A stretch of DNA of 64,000 bases, taken from contig NZ_JAJBBR010000002.1 of assembly GCF_020532555.1 (NCBI RefSeq), positions 1-64,000 on the forward strand, given 5' to 3'. Origin of the DNA: Microvirga lenta (GTDB lineage: Bacteria; Pseudomonadota; Alphaproteobacteria; Rhizobiales; Beijerinckiaceae). Below the pieces are notes generated by a model that worked only from the letters and a program-made list of their open reading frames with translations, ran no database searches and was not told where the DNA came from. Of the stretch, positions 37,614 through 47,422 are shown one piece after another. A program made the position numbers and the translations under genes. Numbering within the stretch: position 1 is the first letter of the stretch; the number at the start of each line of letters is the position of its first letter.

Positions 37614-38864
37614 ATGGCACATTCACATGACTTGACTCGCCGTACGCTCCTTAAGGGAGCGGCCGGCACCACTGCGCTCGTTGGTCTCGGAATGCCTGCG
37701 ATCGTCAAGGCGCAATCCGATGTGATCCGCATCGGACACCTCACGCCAATCACGGGATTTCTAGGCCCGCTCGGGGAATTTGCTCAGATGGGCGTGAAGC
37801 TTGCGGCTGACGAGATCAATGCCGCCGGGGGCGTGATGGGCCGCAAGATCGAGCTTGTGATCGAAGATTCCGTGAACCCCCAGACCGCGTCCGCCAAGGC
37901 CGAGCGCCTGATCGAGCGGGACAAGGTCGCGATGATCATCGGCGAAATCTCATCGGCTTCCGCCCTCGCCATCGGCCAAGTCGCCAACCGAACCAAGACG
38001 GTGTTCATCAACACCGGCGCCAATTCAGATGCCCTGCGCGGAGAGAGCTGCAACCCGTTCATGTTCCATATCGAAGCCGCGAACTCGATGATGGTCACGG
38101 CAGTCGGCACCTACCTGAAAAACGAGAACATGATCAAGGGAAAGAAGTGGTACTCCCTGACGGCCGACTACGCCTTCGGACACGATCTCTTCAAGGTGGC
38201 CAAGAAGTTCGTATCGGAGAACGGCGGAGAGTTCATTGGGGAGGAACTCGTCCCCACGGATGCGACCGACTTCAGCCCCTATCTGCTCAAGATCCGGCAG
38301 GCTCAACCCGATATCGTCGCTTCCAATCTCGCCGGGAACCAGATCACGAACTTCATCAAGCAATATGCCGAGTACGGCCTCCAGTTCCCGATTACCGGCT
38401 TTGGGTTCGACACGGCCGTGGCCTGGGGTGCCGGCAAGGGCAACTTCTCAGGCATCTGGCCGCTGATCTGGCATCACATGGTGGACACTCCCTCATCAAA
38501 GAGGTTCGTTGAATCCTTCAGCAAGGCATATGGGAAGCCGCCGGAGAACCAATCCTGGGGCGACTACAACTCCCTCAGGATTGTTGCTCAGTCCTTCGAG
38601 GAATTGAAGTCCACGGACCCGCAGAAGCTCGCTGAGCATCTGCGCAAGGGTGCGAAGTTCGACATCCTGAAGAGTCGGGAAGGCTACTTCCGCCCCTATG
38701 ACAACCAGATGGTGCAGGAGATGTATGCCGTCCGTGCCAAGGACCCGGACAAGATGAGCAACCAGTGGGACATCTATGAGCCACTTGGCTCGGTGCCCGG
38801 CCCGAGCGAGGACCTCGAAGTTCTAGCTCCGCCGAAGGACGGCACCTGCAAGATGCCGGCATAA
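37614..38864 (+). CDS. Branched-chain-type ABC transporter substrate-binding protein (Tat signal)
   Basis: A 416-residue periplasmic binding protein of the LivJ-like family (Peripla_BP_6). The N-terminus has a twin-arginine signal, LTRRTLLKGAAGTTALVG, cleaved near VKAQS. Characteristic segments are IRIGHLTPITGFLGPLG, QMGVKLAADEINAAGGVMG and LIERDKVAMIIGEISSASAL (key part MIIGEISSA). It is the first gene of an importer operon and is followed by a large hairpin. The ligand may be a hydroxy acid or amide processed by the two enzymes at the end of the operon. Confidence 0.92.
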   Translation: MAHSHDLTRRTLLKGAAGTTALVGLGMPAIVKAQSDVIRIGHLTPITGFLGPLGEFAQMGVKLAADEINAAGGVMGRKIELVIEDSVNPQTASAKAERLIERDKVAMIIGEISSASALAIGQVANRTKTVFINTGANSDALRGESCNPFMFHIEAANSMMVTAVGTYLKNENMIKGKKWYSLTADYAFGHDLFKVAKKFVSENGGEFIGEELVPTDATDFSPYLLKIRQAQPDIVASNLAGNQITNFIKQYAEYGLQFPITGFGFDTAVAWGAGKGNFSGIWPLIWHHMVDTPSSKRFVESFSKAYGKPPENQSWGDYNSLRIVAQSFEELKSTDPQKLAEHLRKGAKFDILKSREGYFRPYDNQMVQEMYAVRAKDPDKMSNQWDIYEPLGSVPGPSEDLEVLAPPKDGTCKMPA

Positions 38865-38876
38865 AACGGCAGCGCA

Positions 38877-38916
38877 CCCACCGGGCCGGACGGCCAATGC
38901 CGCCCGGCCCGGTGGG
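38877..38916 (+). terminator. 13-bp intercistronic hairpin after the binding-protein gene
   Basis: CCCACCGGGCCGG (38877-38889) and its perfect reverse complement (38904-38916) form a strong stem without a following T-tract. Such hairpins after a binding-protein gene typically allow partial read-through, so that the binding protein is made in excess over the membrane subunits. Confidence 0.65.
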
Positions 38917-38971
38917 AACATGACATTCCGCTTTCCCTGAGTTCCCGCTCCTCACCGCAGGAGCCTTCCGG

Positions 38972-39865
38972 ATGGAAAAGGAGTATCGCTTGGCGTTCGT
39001 CTTCCTCCTCGAGCAGGTACTGAACGGCCTGTTGGTCGGCGCGTACTATCTCCTGATAGCGCTGGGTCTCTCCCTGATCTTCTCCCTCGGTGGAATCGTG
39101 AATCTCGCCCATGGCGCATTCTACGCCATTGGCGCATACCTCGCCGTGACGCTGGCCCCCCGGATCGGCTTTGCCGGTGCCTTTGTTGCGTCCCCCCTGC
39201 TCGTTGCACTCCTGGGAGTCGTGATCGAACGCCTGCTCTTCCGGCGTTTCTACCGCTCGGATCCCATTCTCAGCCTGCTGCTGACATTCGGCCTGGCCAT
39301 GATCATCGAGCAAAGCCTGCGAATGATCTTTGGAGCAGCCCCCCTGCCCTTCTCGATTCCGACGGAGTTCAGAGGGCAGATCCTCCTCGGCAACTTCATC
39401 TACCCACGCTACCGCCTCATCATCTTCGGAGTGGCACTGGCGGCGGTCATCGCCACATGGTTCCTCGTCTATCGCACGGCTTTCGGTCGTGTCGTTCGTG
39501 CAGGCGTGCAGAATCCCGACATGGTGGGAGCGCTCGGCATATCGCTTCAGCCGTACATGACGGCCATCGCCGCGATCGGCGTCGGCTTGGCGGCCCTCGC
39601 CGGTGTCCTGCTGGCGCCGATCTCAGGTGTTCATCCGGCCATGGGAGCGGAGATTCTCACCGCTGCCTTCGTGGTCGTCGTGATCGGCGGGCTAGGCTCC
39701 TTCTGGGGCGTAATCGCCGCCGCCGCTCTTGTGGGCGTGGTGCGCGGTGTCACCATCTACTTCTTCCCGCCTGCCGGCGAAGCTTCGATGTATATGCTGA
39801 TGGCCCTCGTGCTGCTCCTGCGGCCTCGCGGTCTGCTCGGCGAACGTATCCAGAAATTCGAGTAG
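38972..39865 (+). CDS. livH: Branched-chain-type ABC permease LivH
   Basis: A 297-residue membrane permease with about eight hydrophobic segments. LivH motifs are LNGLLVGAYYLLIALGLSLIF (key NGL..G..Y.L.ALGL), GIVNLAHGAFYAIGAY and VVVVIGGLGSFWGVIAAA (the EAA-like GGLGS region). It begins 107 bases after the binding-protein gene and ends 4 bases before the fused permease-ATPase gene. Confidence 0.92.
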   Translation: MEKEYRLAFVFLLEQVLNGLLVGAYYLLIALGLSLIFSLGGIVNLAHGAFYAIGAYLAVTLAPRIGFAGAFVASPLLVALLGVVIERLLFRRFYRSDPILSLLLTFGLAMIIEQSLRMIFGAAPLPFSIPTEFRGQILLGNFIYPRYRLIIFGVALAAVIATWFLVYRTAFGRVVRAGVQNPDMVGALGISLQPYMTAIAAIGVGLAALAGVLLAPISGVHPAMGAEILTAAFVVVVIGGLGSFWGVIAAAALVGVVRGVTIYFFPPAGEASMYMLMALVLLLRPRGLLGERIQKFE

Positions 39866-39869
39866 GTCG

Positions 39870-42386
39870 ATGCGCAAGGATTACTGGCTTCTCCTGATTG
39901 CAGCAGCCGCGCTTGTCCTGCTGCCCTGGATCCTCGATCCCATTGGCCTTCCACTTCGCTCGTCGATCGATGTGGTGGTGTTTGCGATCGCTTGTTTGGG
40001 ACTGAATGTCCTGGTGGGCCACACCGGCCTCGTATCCTTTGGGCATGGCGTGTGGTTCGGGCTCGGAGCCTATGCCGCTGCGCTGAGCCAGATCCATTGG
40101 TTTCCCGGAGGCGTCGTCTTTCCGGCCCTTTTCGCCATTGTTTTCATCGGAGTCGTATCGCTTCTTCTCGGAGCCCTCATTCTTCGTCGACGTGGTGTCT
40201 ACTTCTCGTTGCTGACCTTGGCGCTGGCAGCCATGCTGTTTGCAATCGCCTACCGCTGGACGGCATTGACAGGAGGAGAGAGCGGCCTCGGAGGCGTGGT
40301 GCGAACCGGCACGCTTGGCCTCGATCTCGTCTCCGACTGGACCTACTACTGGTTCGTCGCGGCGGTTGCTTTGGCAGTCTGCTTCTCCCTGCTGCGCTTT
40401 CACGGCTCACCGGTCGGCAGCGTCCTGGTGGCGATCCGCGAGAACGAGCAGCGCGCGCGCTTTCTTGGATACCCGACAAACCGTTACAAGCTGCTCGGTT
40501 TCGTTGTTTCCGCCGTGGTGGTCGGCATCGCGGGCGTCCTGTCGGTCTTCAACCACCGTTTTGCCTCGGCGGAACCTCTCTCGGTCGCATTCTCGGGTGA
40601 GTTGATCGCCATGGTGGTGATCGGGGGAATGCGCAGCTTTCTGGGGCCAGCCCTGGGCGCCCTCTTCTACATCCTCTTTCGTGAGTTCCTGTCGATCTGG
40701 ACCCCGCACTGGCTGTTCTATTTCGGCATTCTCTTCGTTGGCTTCATTGTCCTGTCTCCGACGGGGCTGGTCGGAATTGCGCAGCGGATCATTGCGCCCT
40801 TCCGCCCCAAGGTAACGGAAGAAGCTGCTATGGCTGGACGCACTCTCACGGACGAGCCCTTGCCCTCCTTCCTCAAACCACCGGACCACGTCGACGGAGT
40901 GGTGCTGGAAGCCCGGGGGATCACCAAGAGCTTTGGGGCGCTCAAAGCCGTCGAGCACGTGAACATTGCCGTCCGGGACCGCAGTCTTCATGCCCTGATC
41001 GGTCCGAACGGCGCCGGAAAGACAACTGCATTCAACCTGCTATCCGGCTTCTACAATCCGGACGAGGGCGACGTGGTTCTCCGGGGGCGGTCCATCGCCG
41101 GCCTCTCCCCTGAGGCCATCACCCAGGCCGGTATAGGACGTTCGTTCCAGATCACGAATCTTTTCCCTGCACTGTCCGTCGAGGAGAATATCCGCCTTGC
41201 TGTGCAGGCGCGCCACCCGCAGCGCTTCAACCCTTGGACAGCGGCTAGATCGATCAGGCAGATCGAGAGCGAGACCCTGGCAGTGATCCGCTATCTCGGC
41301 GTTGCCGGGATCGAGAGGGCAGAAGCCGGGGCGCTCTCCTATGGCGGTCAGCGCCTCCTGGACATGGGGCTAGCGCTCGCGACCAGGCCGAGAGTGCTTC
41401 TGCTCGACGAGCCTCTCGCGGGTCTTGCTGCCGCCGAACGCCAGCGCATCGGCGACATCATCAAGCGCATCTCTCTTGATGTACCAACCCTGCTTGTGGA
41501 GCACGATATAGACCGGGTGTTCCAGATCGCCGACGCCGTCACCGTGATGAATGCGGGCGAGGTGCTCGTCGATGGAAATGTCGAGGACGCCCGGTCAAAC
41601 CCGCAAGTTCAAGAGATCTACATCGGGTCTGGCACGACGGCTGTTGCGGCCAAATCCCGGGCAAGTGCAGCCGAGACTTCAACCGTGCTCACCGTCACGG
41701 AGGTCAACACCTTCTACGGAAAGAGCCACGTGCTGACGGACGTATCCTTCGACGTGCGCCAGCACGAGATCATCGCTCTGCTTGGTCGTAACGGCGCAGG
41801 CAAATCGACTTTGCTCAAGACACTGATCGGAATCTCACCACCTTCCTCGGGCTCGATCAGGCTCGACGAGAAAGAGATCGCGGGACAGCCTTCGGCCGCC
41901 ATTGCCCGTCTCGGCATCGGTTACGTACCGCAAGGGCGCGGGCTCTTCGCCGGAATGACCGTGGCGCAGAATCTTGAGCTCGGGCGGCTAAAGCGCGAGA
42001 CTGGCCACGGCGTTCGCTGGGACTTGGACAGGATCTTCGAGTACTTTCCCCGCATCCGGGAACGGCTCGACACGCCGGCGGACTTCCTCTCCGGCGGCGA
42101 GCAGCAGATGGTGGCCGTCGCACGCGCACTCTCGGGCGATGTGAAGGTACTCCTTCTCGATGAACCCTTCGAGGGTCTCGCCCCGGCGATCGTTGAGCAG
42201 CTCTTCGAGAGTTTCGACAAGCTCAGGCATGAGGTTTCGATCATCATTGTCGACCATCATCTCGATCTTGCGTTGGCCCTCTCTGACAGAACGGTCGCGC
42301 TCGAACGGGGGCGGGTTATCCATACCGGCCCATCGAAGGATCTGCGGGACGATCTTGCGCTTCGCCGCAAGGTCCTGTGGCTGTGA
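39870..42386 (+). CDS. LivM-LivG-LivF triple fusion: ABC permease plus two ATPase domains
   Basis: A single 838-residue chain with three importer subunits in order. Residues 1-305 are a LivM permease (LNVLVGHTGLVSFGHG, VVIGGMRSFLGPALGA). After a linker (about 306-342) comes a LivG ATPase with Walker A GPNGAGKTT at 378-386, signature LSYGGQR at 489-495 and Walker B VLLLDEP at 509-515. After a second linker (about 590-605) comes a LivF ATPase with Walker A GRNGAGKST at 639-647, LSGGEQQ at 740-746 and Walker B VLLLDEP at 760-766. No stop or frameshift separates them. All motifs are intact, so both nucleotide sites should function. Confidence 0.94.
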   Translation: MRKDYWLLLIAAAALVLLPWILDPIGLPLRSSIDVVVFAIACLGLNVLVGHTGLVSFGHGVWFGLGAYAAALSQIHWFPGGVVFPALFAIVFIGVVSLLLGALILRRRGVYFSLLTLALAAMLFAIAYRWTALTGGESGLGGVVRTGTLGLDLVSDWTYYWFVAAVALAVCFSLLRFHGSPVGSVLVAIRENEQRARFLGYPTNRYKLLGFVVSAVVVGIAGVLSVFNHRFASAEPLSVAFSGELIAMVVIGGMRSFLGPALGALFYILFREFLSIWTPHWLFYFGILFVGFIVLSPTGLVGIAQRIIAPFRPKVTEEAAMAGRTLTDEPLPSFLKPPDHVDGVVLEARGITKSFGALKAVEHVNIAVRDRSLHALIGPNGAGKTTAFNLLSGFYNPDEGDVVLRGRSIAGLSPEAITQAGIGRSFQITNLFPALSVEENIRLAVQARHPQRFNPWTAARSIRQIESETLAVIRYLGVAGIERAEAGALSYGGQRLLDMGLALATRPRVLLLDEPLAGLAAAERQRIGDIIKRISLDVPTLLVEHDIDRVFQIADAVTVMNAGEVLVDGNVEDARSNPQVQEIYIGSGTTAVAAKSRASAAETSTVLTVTEVNTFYGKSHVLTDVSFDVRQHEIIALLGRNGAGKSTLLKTLIGISPPSSGSIRLDEKEIAGQPSAAIARLGIGYVPQGRGLFAGMTVAQNLELGRLKRETGHGVRWDLDRIFEYFPRIRERLDTPADFLSGGEQQMVAVARALSGDVKVLLLDEPFEGLAPAIVEQLFESFDKLRHEVSIIIVDHHLDLALALSDRTVALERGRVIHTGPSKDLRDDLALRRKVLWL

Positions 42387-42406
42387 CCGTTTACGGAGAC
42401 GATTGA

Positions 42407-43339
42407 ATGCCAAGTGTCGCTATCATTGGTGCAGGACTGATCGGCCGCTCTTGGGCGATGGTGTTCGCCCGCTCTGGCTGGGATGTGCGCATCACCGATC
42501 CGAGTGCGGAGACACTTGAGAATACTCCCCGTCTGGTTCGCGCAGGGCTTGAAGAGCTTGCGAGCCACGGCCTCGCAACGGATCCTGCCTTTGCAGCCGG
42601 GCGTGTGATTGCTGTGCCTTCAATCGCAGAGGCCGTCCACGGTGTCGACCTCGTCCAGGAGAATGGTCCTGAGTCCGTTGACATCAAGCGCGCCATATTT
42701 GCCGAACTCGATCGCCTCGCGCCGGCGGACGCGATCCTTGCATCCTCGACCTCAGCGATCGTTGCATCACAGTTCACAGAGGCGCTTTCAGGTCGCTCCC
42801 GCTGCCTTGTGGCGCATCCCGTCAATCCTCCTCACCTCGTGCCGCTCGTCGAGCTCTGCGGAGCCCCCTGGACGGCTCCTGAAACAGTTTCCCGTGCACG
42901 CGAAATCTATCAAAGCGTCGAGCAGGTTCCGATCATCGTCAACCGTGAGGTCGAAGGCTTTGTCCTCAATCGGCTCCAGGGCGCTCTGCTGGCAGAGGCG
43001 TTCAGGCTCGTTGGCGACGGTGTGGTGAGCCCACAGGATCTCGACAAGACGCTCAAGGACGGTTTGGGCTTGCGCTGGTCTTTTCTCGGCCCTTTCGAGA
43101 CGATCGAACTCAACGCACCGGGCGGCATTGCAGATTACTGCAGGCGCTACACCGGCTTCTATCGCCGCCTCACCGAAGACCCGGCCAAGCCGCTTGTCTG
43201 GGACGAGGAGAACGTGAAGCGCATCCTGGAAGCCTGGGGTGATGCGCCGGCACTTGAAGCGCTCACTCGCCGCTCCGCATGGCGAGACAGGCGTTTGGCT
43301 GCGCTGAAAGCTCACAAGAACTCCCAAGCAGAAATGTGA
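42407..43339 (+). CDS. Lambda-crystallin / L-gulonate dehydrogenase-like 3-hydroxyacid dehydrogenase
   Basis: A 310-residue NAD-dependent enzyme of the 3-hydroxyacyl-CoA dehydrogenase fold, closest to CRYL1-type 3-hydroxyacid dehydrogenases. The NAD loop is IGAGLIGRSWAMVFA; the active-site region is HPVNPPHLVPLVELC, with His, and the second domain has EVEGFVLNRLQGALLAEAFRL (key part GFVLNRLQ). CRYL1 and L-carnitine dehydrogenase share this pattern. Next to a BKACE enzyme it probably oxidises a free beta-hydroxy acid to the beta-keto acid that BKACE then cleaves. The precise substrate is unknown. Confidence 0.9.
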   Translation: MPSVAIIGAGLIGRSWAMVFARSGWDVRITDPSAETLENTPRLVRAGLEELASHGLATDPAFAAGRVIAVPSIAEAVHGVDLVQENGPESVDIKRAIFAELDRLAPADAILASSTSAIVASQFTEALSGRSRCLVAHPVNPPHLVPLVELCGAPWTAPETVSRAREIYQSVEQVPIIVNREVEGFVLNRLQGALLAEAFRLVGDGVVSPQDLDKTLKDGLGLRWSFLGPFETIELNAPGGIADYCRRYTGFYRRLTEDPAKPLVWDEENVKRILEAWGDAPALEALTRRSAWRDRRLAALKAHKNSQAEM

Positions 43340-43359
43340 TCTCCTCGAGGAAGACGCCC

Positions 43360-44286
43360 ATGGCCCGCAAAGTCATCATCACCTGCGCCGTTACCGGTGC
43401 CATTCATACGCCCTCCATGTCCCCTCATCTTCCGGTTACACCGGAGGAGATCGCGGAGGCTGCTATCGGCGCGGCCGAGGCAGGTGCCGCGATTGTCCAT
43501 CTGCATGCGCGTGATCCGAAGACAGGCAGACCCGACCAGTCCCCGGAGGCCTTCGCCCCCTTTCTGCAGGTCGTGAAGCAGCGCTCCGATTGCGTCATCA
43601 ACATCACGACGGGCGGCGCACCAACCATGCTGGTAGAGGAGCGGGTCCGACCAGCGGCCCACTACAAGCCGGAGGTCGCATCCCTCAACATGGGTTCGAT
43701 GAACTTTGGGCTCTATCCGATGCTCAGCCGCTTCAAGGAGTTCCAGCACGACTGGGAACAGCCATATCTCGAAGGCTCGCGCGACAGGATCTTTCGTAAC
43801 ACCTTCGCCGATATCGAGTACATTCTGACCACCTGCGCCGAGAACGGCACCCGCTTCGAGATCGAGTGCTATGACATCGGACACCTCTACACCCTCGCTC
43901 ACTTCGTAGACCGCGGACTCATCAAGCCGCCTCTTTTCGTCCAAAGCGTCTTCGGCCTTCTTGGTGGCATCGGCCCCCACCCAGAAGACGTGGTGCATAT
44001 GAAGCGAACCGCTGATCGACTGTTCGGAAGCGACTATCAGTGGTCGGTACTCGGTGCCGGCAAGAACCAACTCGCTATTGCTGCTCAAGCCGCAGCCATG
44101 GGAGGCAACGTGCGTGTCGGGCTCGAGGATTCGCTCTGGATTGGGCCGGGCAAGCTTGCCGAATCCAATGCGCAGCAGGTTATGTTGGCGCGCCAGATCA
44201 TCGAAGGGCTCGGGCTCGAGATCGCCACTCCGGACGACGCACGCAGAATGCTGTCGTTGAAGGGAGGCGACCGCGTCAATTTCTAG
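43360..44286 (+). CDS. Beta-keto acid cleavage enzyme (BKACE, DUF849 family)
   Basis: A 308-residue TIM-barrel enzyme of the BKACE/DUF849 family, whose members condense a beta-keto acid with acetyl-CoA to give acetoacetate and a new acyl-CoA. The zinc His-x-His is in IVHLHARDPKTGRP; ITTGG, SLNMGSMNFG and ECYDIGHLYTLAHFVDRG are typical, and the C-terminal VGLEDSLWIGPG carries the last metal ligand Glu. I start at the ATG at 43360, 20 bases after the dehydrogenase stop; the frame open to 43279 overlaps that gene. It is the last gene of the importer operon. Confidence 0.92.
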   Translation: MARKVIITCAVTGAIHTPSMSPHLPVTPEEIAEAAIGAAEAGAAIVHLHARDPKTGRPDQSPEAFAPFLQVVKQRSDCVINITTGGAPTMLVEERVRPAAHYKPEVASLNMGSMNFGLYPMLSRFKEFQHDWEQPYLEGSRDRIFRNTFADIEYILTTCAENGTRFEIECYDIGHLYTLAHFVDRGLIKPPLFVQSVFGLLGGIGPHPEDVVHMKRTADRLFGSDYQWSVLGAGKNQLAIAAQAAAMGGNVRVGLEDSLWIGPGKLAESNAQQVMLARQIIEGLGLEIATPDDARRMLSLKGGDRVNF

Positions 44287-44581
44287 CGGATCCTGTTAGT
44301 CAGCCGAGGTCCTCTGTTCTGTTTTTGACGATATCCAAGCTGATGGGTGAGCGGGCACCTCTTCCCGATCACACTCTCTGGCACCAGTCCAGCATCGTGG
44401 TGAATGGGAGATCGTGAGCACCAGGAGGATTCTTGGCTGCCGTACCAAAATGATCTGGGAGCACCTCGCCCGAGGCGGAGGGCAAGCGCGCGAGCTTGAC
44501 CGTGGAACAGCGGATCGACGCTGGGTGGCGATTTCTCATCTTTAGCAGAGAGCCACCACAAAAAGGCCGTCGAAATCCTTA

Positions 44582-45061
44582 ATGGCCTCTACTCAAACCG
44601 GAGCCGAAAGGGAGATAGAGGGTTTGGATACGGGCATCATCACCACGGTCATCGTCCTGATTATCGGTTTTGCGATCGTCTCTAGGGTCATTGGCTTGGC
44701 CCTTCGCTTTGCCGTTCCCATAATCCTGATCCTCGTTCTTGGGAGCGCCGGCATCTTTTCGGATCTGATGGGTGGAAGCGGCCGCTACCATGGGGATCAA
44801 ACGTCACCTTATGAGCAGCCAGGGCACCGCTCCAGCGGTAGCATCGGCGATCTCCGTCTGCGCGACGTTGCGGATATAGCTGTGGATGCTGCACGCTCAG
44901 TCCTGCAGGGGAGCCTCGACCTTCTCAACGGCCTCTCAAAACCTGAGCCGGAACAACGCTGGGTGAAGGATCCTCCGGCACGCGCTCACGACTATTCTCA
45001 TGATGGGCAGCCCTACTTTCAGGATGACCCTCGTCAAGGAGAAGCGCGACGGAACTGGTAA
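44582..45061 (+). CDS. Small membrane protein of unknown function
   Basis: A 159-residue protein I do not recognise. Two adjoining hydrophobic stretches (about residues 18-40 and 43-60) suggest a membrane hairpin. The remaining hydrophilic 100 residues are rich in Gly, Ser, Asp and Arg, with an amphipathic stretch LRDVADIAVDAARSVLQGSLDLL. The ATG at 44582 has no good ribosome site; TTG at 44624, preceded by AGGGAGATAGAGGG, is a plausible alternative start that drops 14 residues. The gene stands alone, 295 bases after the BKACE gene. Confidence 0.55.
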   Translation: MASTQTGAEREIEGLDTGIITTVIVLIIGFAIVSRVIGLALRFAVPIILILVLGSAGIFSDLMGGSGRYHGDQTSPYEQPGHRSSGSIGDLRLRDVADIAVDAARSVLQGSLDLLNGLSKPEPEQRWVKDPPARAHDYSHDGQPYFQDDPRQGEARRNW

Positions 45062-45233
45062 TCGCGGGCGACCTCGCAGCCACGCTCCTATTTGCCCTTC
45101 AGGAAACTCCGAACCGTCGTTTTCATGACCGAGCAAAGCGTTGCGCTGGCGCGCTGGGACCACTCTCGGGCACAAGGTCCTTTAGCTTCTTTGCAAGGGT
45201 GCGCATCTACGCCAAGGCTGTGATGAGGCGGCC

Positions 45234-46004
45234 TCAAGGAACCGCAAGACCCGTAGGTGTTCCCTGACCTGCGGGAGAGAACCGCCCAACCAGGTGGTGC
45301 CGGCTGCCTGGATAAGTTATCCGCGCCTCGGTAATGAAAGTGCCGGCCTGCCAAGTCCTCCGCTCAAGCACCAGACAGGCGTCCCCACTCTGGAGATGGA
45401 GATGCCGGGCAAGTGTGCGGTCGGCATTCACGGCCCGGACGATATGCTCGGCATCCGTCCAGGGCACCCGCCGCAGCAGCCATGTGCCCGGTGGATCCCC
45501 TACGAAAGCTTCCTCACTCGCTTCGGGAACGGCGGCGAGATTGATGAGACGCTCCTCATAGGCGCCCGGCAAGCCGTCGATCAGGTGGATGGTGACGACG
45601 CTGAGGACCTGAGAGCCCGCCGGCAAGCCTATTCGTTGCGCAGCCGTGCTGTCGAGGCGTTCGACTGCGCGGTGCAGGATCCTGAAACGATAAATGCTGC
45701 CTGTCCGCGCAGCGTCAAACGCGAAGTCCTGGATCTCCAGCACAGCCCGCTCCTTGCTCGGCTCCGCGACGACGGACCCTGCCCTACGGCGCCGCGTGAT
45801 CAGTCCGTTGGCGGCCAGAGTGGACAGCACCTTGTTCACGGTCATACGCGAGCAGCCGTACTCGGCCATCAGTTCATGCTCGAAGGGCACTCGGTGTCCC
45901 GGGGGCCACTCACCCGACATGATGCGTGCCTCGATGTCGTCACGGATCCGCTGGTAGAGATGCTGCTTGGCGCCAGCAGGAACTTTCAGGGGCGCTTCGG
46001 TCAT
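45234..46004 (-). CDS. hutC: HutC histidine utilisation repressor (GntR/UTRA)
   Basis: A 256-residue HutC-subfamily GntR repressor. The winged HTH is at about 15-85 (FEHELMAEYGCSRMTVNKVLSTLAANGL is the region; key part CSRMTVNKVL). The UTRA ligand domain, which binds urocanate in known HutC proteins, has typical segments GSQVLSVVTIHLIDGLP and the C-terminal FITEARITYPGSRHHLVGRF. Its ATG overlaps the hutF stop (ATGA), so hutF and hutC form one operon. It presumably represses the two hut promoter regions that share a TGTCTATACA site. Confidence 0.94.
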   Translation of the reverse strand: MTEAPLKVPAGAKQHLYQRIRDDIEARIMSGEWPPGHRVPFEHELMAEYGCSRMTVNKVLSTLAANGLITRRRRAGSVVAEPSKERAVLEIQDFAFDAARTGSIYRFRILHRAVERLDSTAAQRIGLPAGSQVLSVVTIHLIDGLPGAYEERLINLAAVPEASEEAFVGDPPGTWLLRRVPWTDAEHIVRAVNADRTLARHLHLQSGDACLVLERRTWQAGTFITEARITYPGSRHHLVGRFSPAGQGTPTGLAVP

Positions 46005-47368
46005 GCCAGGACCTGCCTCATCGCAGAGGTATAGCGCGCGACGATGCTCTCACGGGCGTGGTGCCGCCCGTTCACGACGACCTCTTTACCGCCGACAATC
46101 ACCCTGTCGATGGCTGTCTTGCCGGCGACGAAGATGTACGCATCGAGCCAGCGGTCGCCAGACAGGGCCGCGAGATCCGGATGTGCGGCATCGAGCACGA
46201 CGACATCCGCCCGGCAGCCCTCTTCGATGGCTCCGATCCGCCGGTTGAGGGCAGCGGCTCCGCCTTCCAGAGCCCCACGGTAAAGAACGCCCCCGGTGGA
46301 CTGGCCTTCATGCTGCGCAAGAATGTTGCGGGCCCTATACTTCAGTCGCTGGCTGTATTCGAACTGCTTGAGCTCTCCGGACGCGCTGATCTCGACATTC
46401 GAATCGGAGCCGACTCCGAAGCGGCCACCGGCCTGGAGAAAACCGACACCTTCGAAGATGCCATCGCCGAGATTGGCCTCCGTCAGAGGACACAGCCCCG
46501 CGACGGCTCTCGTTGCCGCAAGATTGCGTGTCTCGCTCTCGTCGAGGTGAGTCGCATGGATCAGGCACCAGCGGGCATCGACGGCGGCATGGTCGAGCAA
46601 CCATGCAACAGGACGCTGCCCGGACCAGGCGAGGCAGTCCTCCACCTCCTTTACCTGCTCGGCGATGTGGATATGGATCGGCCCCTCAGTCGTGGTTGAT
46701 AGGATCTCGCGCAGGCTATGCGGCGTCACTGCGCGGAGGCTGTGCGGCGCAATGCCGACTCGCGCGTCGTCGAGACCTGCGACTGCTCTACGGGCACCAC
46801 GGACGAGGCGCTCGTACATGGCCACATCGCTGATGAACCGCCGCTGCCCCTCGCCCGGCGGAACTCCCCCGAAACCGCCCTGTGCATAGAACACCGGCAG
46901 AAGAGTGAGACCCATGCCCGTCGCGGCGGCCGCCGCTGCAATGCGCTCAGCAAGTTCGGCCGGGTTGTCATAGGCCCGGCCGTCTGTGCCATGGTGGAGG
47001 TAATGGAACTCCGCCAGGGCTGTGAAGCCGGCTTCGAGCATCTCCATCATCGCATGGGCCGCGATCGCTTCGACATTCTCCGGCGTGAGATTGCCGAGGA
47101 AGCGGTACATCACCTGCCGCCACGTCCAAAAGCTGTCGCCCTCGGGGCCTCGCGTTTCCGCAAGACCAGCCATGCCGCGCTGGAACGTATGACTGTGCAG
47201 GTTGGGAAGTCCCGGCAGCGCAATACCGGTAATGCGCTCCCGTCCCTCGGACGACGAGTCCGGGCGAACGGCCGCGAATGTGCCGTTCTCGACATCGACG
47301 GCCACGTCCCGGGCCCAACCGCCCGGAAGGAGGGCATGATCGAGAAGAAGCCTCTGCACTGCTGACAC
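46001..47368 (-). CDS. hutF: HutF formimidoylglutamate deiminase
   Basis: A 455-residue amidohydrolase-superfamily enzyme, starting at GTG 47368. Metal ligands are in [15 protein letters not shown] (His-x-His), HIHIAEQ and [11 protein letters not shown] (Asp). It deaminates N-formimidoyl-L-glutamate to N-formyl-L-glutamate plus ammonia. With HutG (50226-51062) this makes the five-step hut pathway, which releases formate and glutamate instead of formamide. It diverges from hutIHGUD and shares a promoter region with a putative HutC site. Confidence 0.94.
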   Translation of the reverse strand: MSAVQRLLLDHALLPGGWARDVAVDVENGTFAAVRPDSSSEGRERITGIALPGLPNLHSHTFQRGMAGLAETRGPEGDSFWTWRQVMYRFLGNLTPENVEAIAAHAMMEMLEAGFTALAEFHYLHHGTDGRAYDNPAELAERIAAAAAATGMGLTLLPVFYAQGGFGGVPPGEGQRRFISDVAMYERLVRGARRAVAGLDDARVGIAPHSLRAVTPHSLREILSTTTEGPIHIHIAEQVKEVEDCLAWSGQRPVAWLLDHAAVDARWCLIHATHLDESETRNLAATRAVAGLCPLTEANLGDGIFEGVGFLQAGGRFGVGSDSNVEISASGELKQFEYSQRLKYRARNILAQHEGQSTGGVLYRGALEGGAAALNRRIGAIEEGCRADVVVLDAAHPDLAALSGDRWLDAYIFVAGKTAIDRVIVGGKEVVVNGRHHARESIVARYTSAMRQVLA

Positions 47369-47422
47369 CTACCCTTGAAGCTTGTTCGGACTCGGCTGGA
47401 CAATAATGGTTCTCCGCGATTA

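Noticed and set aside
44287..44581. Possible small gene or RNA between BKACE and the small membrane protein
   Set aside because: No ribosome site with a plausible frame and no stable structure that I can see.
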